Of a stretch of 64,000 bases of DNA, positions 11,401 to 23,400 are shown one piece after another (within the stretch, counting starts at the first letter, position 1; the number at the start of each line of letters is the position of its first letter). The position numbers were made by a program, and so were the translations under genes. The notes beneath the pieces are model-generated. The model searched no databases, was not told the origin of the DNA, and saw only the letters and a list, made by a program, of their open reading frames with translations. This DNA is from Reticulitermes speratus. Lineage: Eukaryota > Arthropoda > Insecta > Blattodea > Rhinotermitidae. The stretch lies in NCBI GenBank assembly GCA_021186555.1, contig JAJKFL010000006.1:4802715-4866714 (forward strand), written 5' to 3'.

Positions 11401-14400
11401 AACAAATTATTTCCATAAAAATGTCAATATTCTAATTTATGTTAGGAAATATTTTATTAAAATAATTCTGGCTTAATCATCAATTTTATATTTGATTTTA
11501 TTATCCAAATTAAGTAACTACATAAATCACTTAAAGGTATACCATACGTTTGTGTTTCAGAAAGATGTAAGAATTTAATATGAAATCTCTGGGAAGTACT
11601 GAGACAGAAGCAAGAAGAGACAGAATTGAAAACTAAATTTCTGAGAAGAAACTGGAATTTGTTTGTTAACAGAGTTAGAACACAAATTCTTTGAGTGGTT
11701 TAGCTACGTAAAAGGAATGAATGGAACACGAATACTAAGAAGGGCATTAGGATTAACATTTTAAAGGAAACAGACATAGAAGATGACATAGAACAGGATG
11801 ATTCAGCTAAGCATTTGAACGCACTGAGAAGAGAGGAGATTTTTTGTATGTCAACAATTATAAAATGGAAATTATTCCAGAAGAAGTAAAAGGTGAAGTT
11901 TAAAAAACAATGAACATTCAGCATTATTTTATAATAGATATCCTTGCTTCCATTGTAGGGAAATCTGACAGTACTGCATTACCTGTTCGTGTTATCTGCT
12001 GTGAATGAGTCACCAAGTTTATCAAAGAGACTGTCAAAGTAACCCTCAAAGTACAGCTGGATGGTGGTGTGTGGGTCCACAGTGTCACCCACCAGTGCAC
12101 TCAGAAGTGTCTTCCAGTCCACCTGCACACAGATGTGTCACATAATTTATGAGCAATATTGATGCAGTTCTTACCTTAACGAATAATTGGTTTCATAGTA
12201 ATTTATTGAGACTGAATTATGATAAAACATATTTTTTACAGTTTTTAACAAAAAACCAAAGGGAATTAATAATTCCGGAAATTTCTAATAAACAAGTCAT
12301 CACTGATATTTGTAGCATTAGATTTTTAGGAGTAATTATTGATAATACATTGACATGGAAGGAACATATTATTACATTAACTTCTAAACTGAATAAGGCA
12401 TGTTATGCCATCAGGGCAATTAAACCATTTGTGTCTTTGGATGTATTAAAAATGACTTACTTTTCTTATGTGCATTCATTATTGTCATACGGTATTATAT
12501 TGTGGGGAGATTCAGTCCACAGTAAATTCATTTTTAAAATTCAAAAAAGAATAATAAGAATTATTACAAATTCTAGTAGGCGTGATTCATGTCGTCAATT
12601 GTATAAACAATTACGAATATTACCACTTAAATCTCAATATATTTTTTCATTAATCTTGTTTGTTGTAAAGAATAGAGATCTTTTCCAATCCAATTCACAA
12701 ATTCATAATATAAATACACGATATAATTGTGATTTGCACTTACCTTCAGCGAATTTGACACTGTTTCAAAGAGGGGTTCTATACTCTGGAAGTAGAATTT
12801 ATAACCACTTACCATTGACTATTAAATCGCTATCAAATGATGTGAAGCATTTTGAATCTACATTAAAAAATTATCTTTTAGAAAATTCTTTTTATAGTGT
12901 TGAAGAGTTTTTTCAACAAACATATTAATGACCAGGGATTTATTATTTTATTTAACAATTAACATTGTACATTATTTTACTTAATATTTTGCTTTTCTTA
13001 TACATATAATTGTATCCAGACTGTTTATAGAAAATATATTGTATTGATGAATGATTAGTTCTTTGGACGTGATATGTTGTATACTGCTGTATATTATTTT
13101 GTTGTACTTAATGTGTTTGCATGATAACATTGTGATGATATGACAAGTGCTTTGCATTCTATAGTATGTATATTTAATTTGGTGTTTTGTATTCCTCATA
13201 TGTTGTTATGACTTTTTCCATATCTGTAGATTGATGGAAGGTAAATAAATGATATGATATGATATGAAAATGAACAGCCTACCTGTAAAACAGGACGTAT
13301 AAATGTCTGAAGTGGAACTCAATTAATTACATGTGTTAATTAGATAAATATGTAAGATTATAGGTTTTTCATAGCAGTGACGATTCATGTTACGTATTTT
13401 CTTCTGGACTATGCCACTGTGTAGTCTGGCTGGTGGTATTAATGTTTTGGAGGGATCTGTTGCTTCTATCTAGAGAGTAACTGCAGACCTTCTAGGTATC
13501 ACCCAAACCAAGCACACAAATTAATCCATTTCAAGAGTTTGTCTGGAATCCAACGCATTCATAAGAAGTAAAGTTACGAAATTTAAGCTATGCTCGTTAC
13601 TGTGGTACTACAGGGTGGCTGAGAAGTCACCGTACTCATACATAACATAACATGTGGATGTATATGAGCATGCTGGGTGCTTTGTATGGTGTACCATGGC
13701 ACACAGTGTGCTTGTACACATCTACGTGGTAAGGAAGCAGTGTACAGCGACTTTTTGGCGATCCTTTACTTTGGTACCAAATTGAATTTAAATTAGTTAA
13801 AGAGCTGAAGTACTTATGACAGTGATCCTACCTACCAGTGAGTATCTGGCCTGGAGGTCAGCTACAGATAAGCTTAAAAAGCGCTTTGACAAAAGGTTGT
13901 GTCTCATTTCTCCTGCAAGTGGCAGTTCCTGCAAAAAATAACAGATAAAGCTGAATGTTCAGATAATATTGCTTATAAAACTACACAAGTATACACAGCA
14001 ATGTATCTGGCCATAATTGGGGTAAAGTAAGTGAACAATTTAGGGTTTAATAAACAAAAATCATAATTGTACATGCCATTACCTGAGTACACCGATATAT
14101 ATTTATATATGAATAATGTTGCAGACAGAGTGTTGTATTTCATAATTTGAAAAGTAAGAAATTAATCATGCACATTAACTAATTAACTCACAAAATGTAA
14201 CGGAGTCAATTATAAGATACATACGCATTCACTCTTCAGTTTTGAATACTGAAATGACACCCCCACACACAGGTCTACAGTATTTCACACTTCCTGATTT
14301 CATCTACAGAATTCTTTTTATTTATCCTGCTTTTAGGTAGGCTTCCTAAAAACACGTCAGAATAATATAACACTGGCATAAAGCCTGTTGAAATTTAGAC

Positions 14401-17400
14401 AGGAAATTGTTAAAAACTGATGTCAGTAATACCTGATGTCCATAACTTTAAGAGTTCTATTAGGTTTAGAACATACCTTCGAGAGGAAGGTACTTCGTAG
14501 AATAATAGGCCCAATCTGTGAAGGAGGAAAATGCAGAAGGAGGTACAACAACGAGCTGTACTCCATTTATAAAGATCCACCCATCAGAAGAATAGTAAAA
14601 TCACTAAGATTGAGATGGGCAGGACATGTGGCACGGATGGACGATACAGAGATACCTAACAAGATATTAAGCGGAAACCCCGGAGGACAAAGAGGGCGTG
14701 GTCGACCGAGAACCAAGTGGTTGGATGGAGTTGAGGAAGATCTACGGAAAATGGGATACAGGAATTGGAAAGTACTGGCACAGAATCGAGACAACTGACG
14801 GAAAATCGTTGAAGAGGCCAAGGTTCACAACAGACTGTAGAGCCACGAAAGAAGGAGAAGATTAGGTTTAGAACGACTGGACACAGTAAGTGGTCCTGCT
14901 ATCAAGATGAGTTTTTCTCAATGAACTTTTTCACTGATTTATGTATACCTTCTACTGGTGCCATATTCTGTCTAAATAACAAGAGCATAACAGGAGAGTC
15001 AGCCTCAGTAATTTGTATACAGAATGTTCAGAATATTAAACACCCCAAAATTATGGACAAGCTAAATACAGTATATGTTTACTGTACTTGTCACTGTCTT
15101 CTTATAGACCAATGGTGAAGGAAGTTTATAGTTGAACCAGCAGCCTGGAGAGACCATCAGTTTGCAGTGCCACTGGAGCAACTGATTACTCTGTTTGTAT
15201 TCTGACACTAAATCACTTAAAAATAATTTTATAGACTTAACCCACATATGTTAAAATAACATATATAAGGATGATTATGTGGAAGTGTGTGCCTTACTGT
15301 TAGGTGGTGTAGAATCTGAAACTCAATAAAAAACCGAAGATCTTTTATGTACTGCGACTCGTGGAATGGCTCCAGACCTTTGAACATTCCCAGCTCCTTG
15401 AGGGCCTTCTCTGTAACGTTCATGTACTCGCCATAATCTCTCTGCAACAAACACCGAATAACAGAAAGTAATATGTGATCTTAAGCTTATGGTGATTTAC
15501 TGTTAATGTTGATCCTGCTTTGGGGTCTTTGCAGCATATGGAAAAGGACTGTATTGATGAAATTTTGGAGGAACTTGCTGCTTCCATCTTCAGGGCCAAA
15601 GTGAGTAGGGAGAGAAGGTGTTGAGGTTATATAGATAGGTAACCATTCAGACCCATTGGATGGGGTAATAAGGAGCTAGTTGTCCAGTCTGGGCCAAGAG
15701 TAGCAGTGAATGGTGAACATAACAAAAAACAGCCACTTAAGTCCCCCCAGGTTAATTGGTGAAAAATGTAATTTCATGTGTAGCTAACCTTCTACCTGCC
15801 TATAAAACCTAAACACTTATTATCACTACTGACTTTGACCCCATTGAGGGAGCTGAATGTTCCTGCAAAATGTCAGAAACACATCCTACTGCCATGAGGT
15901 GCAAAGACCCCAAAACAGGAGCAGCATTAACAAATAAGGTAGTTGTCTGTGCCCTGAAGATGGAGGCAGCAGTTTCCTCTGAAACATTGGAATTTGTCTG
16001 CTACACTACATGGCATCACATCTCACAGGACAGCAGTCATAATATTCACCAACATGAGAACCTAAAATCTCACAGCAAAACAGTTTGTGACAAACCATAA
16101 TGACTGAAACACATTAACAACTGGATTTACAATTGATTTTCTCATATAAAATTTGAAGCTTTCACAGTGAACAAATGCACTAAAACGTTATCAGGTGATT
16201 AGTCATATTATAGCGAATCTAACAAGGCTGCAGATGACGCACTCTGTGACGCAGTGCACAGGCTTTGCCTAGGCAGTCTTTACTTTCAAAATATCATACA
16301 GTGTCATGGTACACACATAAATATAATTTTAGTTATGCCTGCAAGAAAAGTATGGCCTTCCCTAAGCCAATTTTCAAGAAGCTCACAAATGCTGGACATC
16401 ACTATGTGCAGCACTTTTATACTGAATTTCACCCAAAGGATAAGAGATTAGGTGGGCCCCAGAGCCAATCTTGACGCTTTACTGAAGAGCAATGTCTCTT
16501 TACCCTGGAAGGAATTGAACCATGATTCTTGGTAATCCAGCCTGTAGCCTAATCACTATACTGACTGAACTATCCTGTTCCTATACATAATAAATAAATA
16601 TGCCAGTCAGTGTAATGCCTCTGCCTTCCTGGTGCACTGGACAACAAAACAGTGTAGATATTTACTTCTGTGTTTGATGGCATTTCATCTATAATGTCAA
16701 AAGCAACTCACTGTGCAAGGCAAATATTTATTGTGGTAAACATCTTTGAGATTCACATTCTTCCCATCCTGATGAGTAATCTGGGCTTTGCATCTTGCTG
16801 CAAATGAAGACTCAGGCTGAAACTTGGACTGATGGGATGGTGCAGTCAGCTTTAATGAGAATCTGGATGTGTTTTGGATATCAACATCCAACTGCACATC
16901 AAACAGTGGAGCACTGAAACAACACAACTCATGTAATATTTATCAAGCAGCATGTCGCCACAACAGTATAACTGGTAAAATGCAAGAAAAGATCTTCTCC
17001 ATGTAATATGAACTCAATGTGGCATTTCAGGATCCCATGGCAGTGGGAATTGAGATGCGGTCTTCTGGGATGACAGTGTGTAGTGTTTTGGAGAATCTGC
17101 TGCTTCTTTCTCGAGGTTATCTAGTCCAAAGTGGGAGGCACATCCCAGAAGCCCATAATCTGAATACTCACCACAATGAGAACTACAAATCTCATACAAA
17201 AATATTTGTTAGTGATAATGTACCTGTTTAATTGAACAGCTTCACCAGCAGACTGGTAAGGTTCAACTTCAGATTTCTTGCTGTCCACCCTCTGTGGTTA
17301 TACATCTTGCCAACACTATCCAGCACCTTCCGAACTGCACCATGAAAATTAGTACAACCACTGTTAGTATCTTTGCCCTGGGGAGACATGCCTGTCTTAA

Positions 17401-20400
17401 TTGTCTGTAGAGCTGTGTTAGTGGGGGCATAAGCTTGTCATCAAAGCCAGACAGATCAAAGGGTAGCAGTCAGATGAAAGGTAGCTCCTAGTACTTCAGG
17501 TTTGAGTTTAAGAGTGAGACCAGCAACCTAACACCAGAAAATAGTTTACAGAAAGGATTTTGGTCTTGTGTGATATGACATTGTATTGCTGGGTAAGTGG
17601 TTCCTGACATTATATAGAAACACATTATATTCATCTTCAGGGGTCCATGGTCTTTATAGACAACCGACCCTTGGTTATGAAAGTGACATGTTCCTTTGAA
17701 AAGTTGTGAACCATTTACACAGCGACAGAGTGTCCCACCACAGAAGACCAGAGTCCTTGATTACACTGCTGTGAAAACATCAAAACGTACATAGTGTACA
17801 GGAATTTAATGGCTGATGTCATGGTTAATCTGAGAAAATGTATATCTGTCACAGAGGTGGCCAAATGTTATGAGGTAAATGTTATTGAGGTAAGTGTTAG
17901 TACTTCCTGGTTTAGATCTATCTAAGTGATTGACTGAATGACTCCATGGAACAGTCTTTCTTGAGAAGCTAGTAGTTCATAATCTAGTCAAGAAACTTCC
18001 TGCATTTTGTGGAACTAGGGAAGGTTTATTACTGTATTCACAAAAGCTAGCCACCTGCCCCTATCCTGTGCAAGCCAAATCCAGTTCACGCAATCCCATC
18101 CTGTTTCTTTAAGACCCATTTTAAAATTGTCATCCATCTACCTGACAGCAGCATGCTTGCCACTCTCCAAACTGAATCTATGTGAGATTTTATACATTTT
18201 CATATACTTCAAAGGAATCACAAATGTTTTTCCAAAGAAAATGTTGCATGATGGAATATTTTTGGTAACAGTCCATAATATGAGCAAAAATGACACTGAA
18301 ATCACACAACTTTACACTAAGGAGAAAACCAATGTTATAGAGCATAACATTAGTACATCCTTTTATTTTCATATAATATGATGACAGTGACACTCTCCGC
18401 AAGGTAAAGGTATAGTCGCTGTGCTCAACTAAGACCACATCATGAAGCTGAATGGAGAAGTGGAGTTATAGTCCATGCTTTCTTAACCTCAGTACTAGAT
18501 GGAGGTGAGAGTCAGCTTTACACTCCAGCTGCTTTACATATGGGCAGTGTGTTCTTTAGCCATCGAACAGGGCGCTGGATGGACCCTAGAAGCAGTGTGG
18601 ATACTGTGCAGAAGAGAAAGTCCCTCGCCACTGGAAATGGAACCCCAATGCCTCAGCTACCCAGCCCATAGCTTTGTTGCTTTACTGACTGAACTATCCT
18701 CGCTCTGAAGTTGTCATATCTAATAGTTTCAGAGTGCTAGCACTTGGATGTGCCATGGCTCAGGCAGTTAGTCGTCAGTCTCTCACAGCGGTGGTGCGGG
18801 TCTCACCCCAGGTCAGTCCATGTGGAATTTGTGGTAGACAAAGTTGCACCGACACAGGTTTTTCTCTGAGTACTTCAGTTTCGCCCTGTCAGTATCATTC
18901 CATTCATGTTCCACACTCATATTTCATTCATCTATCACTGACACTTAATAAACTTAGTAATTGATAGAATTGTTAAATAAAGCACTTCTCTTTTTCTCTT
19001 CTTCTACTCACTTTCTTCCAAACGAGATGTCTTATTTACAATGGAGTCAAACATCAAACACTGATCATAGAAATTGTTGAACTTCCTGAATGCTGCAGGG
19101 CTGTGTACATTGTTCTGTTTCATGGCACCTGTAACAACACAAAAATGTAATCTACTCTCAGCACCACATTAGTGTCATCATTTGCTATACTCAACAGAAC
19201 AAAATGTTCCAGTAACGGATCTGTTTCCCATCTCCAGATGTTAAAGTGCACAGGCACCTACTGAGATTGGTGAAATAGAAAGAAATATTCTCAACTGCAC
19301 AAATGTATTCTGATTGAAATATGAAAAGGATAAAATCCATAAATTTTAACTGTAACAACCAGTTATTATAACCCATTAGAATTCAGTAATTTAATGCTCT
19401 AATACTGAACACTACCATACTAGGAGAATGCAGTTTGTTGGTATAAATGCCCAGTTGTCTATAAGACTTGCGCAGGATTACTATTCTAGAGGTTGAGACA
19501 AACTTGTCCCTGTGGACATCACAAAGGCAATTTACCCCAAGGAAATAGCTTACAGTACTCATTAGACTGGATGGGCCTCAGACTTGGTTCTGATGTAGTG
19601 GTGAACAGAAAAATTTCTTTTCCACTAGGAATCAAACCCTGACTCTCCAGTCATCAGATACATAGCCCACTAACTATACCAACTGAGCCACCCCAGGTAT
19701 ATTTGTTAAATTTAATTCGACCATAAATCAAACAGGAAGAGAAACAAATTTAAATAAAAATTTCAACACTTTAACGAATTTATACAATCTTTTAGAATGT
19801 TCTGCATTTTCACTCAGTTCATCTAACACGTACCAGCAATCCTGGTCCAAACGTCATACTCGGGATCATGCTGAAGAAGATTTCGGTTTTCTCGCAGCCC
19901 ACCGCATGCATATTCATAGAAATCTTCACATGGGTCTGCAGAGTGGTTCATCAGACTCAGCATCCGACTAGCCACAACTTTGCATGCACTTGTCATACAG
20001 AGTTTTGTCTGCTCTGTAAATAAATATCATATCATATTTGTATGTTACAACAGTAATATCACAGACTGAACTGGAATTTGAATTGGATAAGCAGAAACAA
20101 AAATACACTTCCCTTTGTAACTTCAACTATTATTATAAATGAAACTGAAATTAAAAAAGGATAAATATTGTATGTGAGATTTGATTCTTTTTTTTATTTT
20201 ATGGGAGTGACCATAAGACTGTAGTCTCCTGGGTTTTAGTGCCATGTAACTTAGGTACTGCAAAACTCTGTTATCTAGTTACAAAATTAAATAACATTAC
20301 AACCCATGAGATGATAAAAATCCGGAGCACCACTTCCTTCGGAGGGGAAATAAAGCCGTCGATCCCATGTTGTAGATTTACGGCATGTAAAAGAACCTTA

Positions 20401-23400
20401 CGGGCATGAATAGAAATGTTTCGTAAGCAAAATTCAACCCCAATTTCTCACCCAAGTCTCCTGACTGCCTGCCAGATGGCTCTGGCGGTCACATCAGAAT
20501 CGATAGAACAGCAGCGCGGCCAGTTGGCCAGTCACCAACTGCCACGAATGTGCACGACCCAGTAACCTCGGAAAGAGGAGGCCCGAGCCCATATAGGCTG
20601 TTGAGCCATGGTTATTATTATTATTACAACCCATGAGACTGTAATCTTAAAATAATCTTCTTGTTTATTGCTTCAATGTATGAAGGGAGCTATTTTAAAA
20701 GTTTAACATAAATAGTCATTCTTGCACAAATATTTCCTGCACCTGCAGGGACAGTAACATGTACATACGTATAATTCCATGTGTATTTATTTTATATGAT
20801 GAGCTGTTTGTAAAAGTGTACACATTTATTTTGACTGTAGTTTAGCAGTAATACAAGATGATATATGGTTGTGAGATGAAACTTCATGAAATCTGTCACT
20901 TAGTGATAAAAAAAAGTAACTAACCTGGTGCAACTGTAGCATTTGCAATGATCTTCTGACTCTTATATGATGGTGACATCATGGACGTCTCATCATCGGC
21001 TGTTAGACTGTGCTGTGTTGACATAGCAGAGTCCGTCACAGCAGCTGTTGTTGGCCCAGTAACAGACATAGGAAGTGGTCCATCTGTTGTATTTAAAATC
21101 CTGCTAACATCTGTATGTCGTACAGCAGAAATGGACTGTGATGATAAATCACCAATGTCAGCAACAGATGAATCAGTAGCACCTGTATCACCTGCAGTAG
21201 AAGTTATGGCAGTAGAGTCAGTAGAGGTGTCTGTAGTTACCAATGTGTAGATTGGTTGAATATATGGATGTGAACTACTGGAAGATGTCAGTAAAATCAT
21301 GGGAGTTGTAGATTCTGTATCAGTGATGTCAACAGTAGCATTAAAAGATGCTGTTGATCTGTCCATAGTAGTGAGCCGAACAGCAGCAGTGCTGGTGTGA
21401 GAAGTAGTGCTCTCATTCTTTGTAGTAAAAACTGATTGGTTAATGACAGATGTAGAATCAGTAGTAGACATACTGTCACTAAATATTGTAGCCGGTGTTG
21501 TCAAATTTTTAACAGTGTCCTCAGTTTCAGTAACACTACTACCAGAACTTAACATAAGTTGTTTTGCAGTACCAATCTTTGGTTCACTATGATCTGAAAT
21601 ACTATCTCTCTCAAAAACAGTGGTAGATGTAACTGATTCAGCAAATGAAGCTGAAGAATCAGTTCCTGAATGGAGGGTGGAGCTTGTTACAGTGTCTGTT
21701 GACTGTTTTCCATGAATCAACCAATGAATAAGACGCTGTTTTGTTGACTGATCGTCTGGTTGAGAACTTTCTGTCATAAAAGCAATTTCTGTACTTTCTG
21801 CAGAATGTGCGAAATCTGTTGTTTTGTATTTCAACGGACGATCTTCAGTGGTTGTTGCTGCTTCCGGTTCTGGATGAACCACATTTGGTGTTGTATTGTA
21901 CTCTAAATGTTGTGTTGCATCACGAAGATCTGTTGTTGACATCGAAGTTGTTGTTCTTAACTGCCAAAGAACACGCATGTCACTGGTTGTCGATGATGGC
22001 TGTTCAGACTTCTCAACATGTGGCACCGTATATTCCATCTGTTTTGTTTGTGTTATTGTCACTGGGACAGATTCATCATCAGAAGTTCCTTCCATTTGCA
22101 TGGAAGTTTTTTCAGTTGTGGTTGTTAATGGCTGTTCTGTGTCCAAAGAAGTAACTGGCTGAACCACATTTGGTGTTGTATTGTATTCTAAATGTTGTGT
22201 TGCATCACGAAGATCTGTTGTTGACATCGAAGTTGTTCTTAACTGCCAATGAACACGCATGTCACTGGTTGTCGATGATGGCTGTTCAGACTTTTCAACA
22301 TGTGGTACCGTATATTCCATCTGTTTTGTTTGTGTTATTGTCACTGGGACAGATTCATCATCAGAAGTTCCTTCCATTTGCATGGAAGTTTTTTCAGTTG
22401 TGGTTGTTAATGGCTGTTCTGTGTCCAAAGAAGTAACTGGTGTTGTTGATGTTGTTGTAGGTTGCTCTATCAATCGTATCAGAGGCTTTTTTATGGTTGT
22501 TGTTTTCGTATCATACTGATCTGACCGTGTCAAAGACTTTTCTGTAGTGACAGCTGATGATATAAACATTACCTGTCGTTTGAGATAATTTTCTGTACTA
22601 GAAGTAGTAGCAGGAGTAGTAAAATATGTAGAGTCTTCTCGTTGTGGCAGGGACCTTTCTGTAGTAGTAGTTGTAGTAACAGTAGAAGTAGTAGCAGTAG
22701 TAGCAGTAGTAGTAGTGGCAGTAGTAGTAGCAGGACTAGTAGTAAAATTTGTAGGTTTAATTGCTTCTGTTGTTTCAAGGGCTACCAACCGAATCAAATG
22801 ACTTTTGGTGGTTGCTGATGTTTTTGTGGCTCGTGTTGTTTCCATAACAGGAACACGCGTGTGTTCCTTGTGATGTGTCTTCATAGTTGTTGGTTCCTCA
22901 AATTCATAAAATGGTGGCTCTGTGCCAAGGCTTGATGTAGGTTCCCTACCACCATATTTCTGAAACATGTAGACAAACTAAAAATGAAAGCTATATGTAG
23001 ATGCAGAGAAATATAATTCAATATTATGAGAATAATCTTTATGTTGATATCACTATTGAAATTTAATAAACACCTAATCTAAGTAAATGATCCTCAGAAT
23101 ATTTTTCCTAGCAAGATTATGATTTAGGGGATGTGATACCATGTACTGTGTTAGACAAGTACCAATATTTTGGAGAAACATGTTGCCACCATCTTTAGGC
23201 AGCAGGTCCCTCTGAAACATAGGCACCTACCTACCAGGCTATATGGTGTCACATTAAATAGCACTAATGTGAGTTTGATGCAGCTGATAATGACATCTGT
23301 TCGACTTCAATAGTATGTAAACATATCACTTTCTACATTCTAAGTAGACATTTTTAGAAATGCTCATAAATAATTGACTTGTAGAATAATATTTGTCTTG

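Noticed and set aside
17224-17334. Calling the whole M13 gene a pseudogene
   Set aside because: Fifteen of sixteen exons are open with consensus, phase-matched splice sites; one missing base is more easily an error or single allele.
20013-20045. GTAAATAAATATCATATCATATT next to the M13 exon 3 acceptor, like a retroposon tail
   Set aside because: Too short, no recognisable retroposon body beside it, and the same bases form the acceptor's own AT-rich tract.
20981-22519. Several plus-strand and third-frame ORFs rich in Val or Leu
   Set aside because: Shadows of the Thr/Ser codon bias of the mucin exon on the minus strand.
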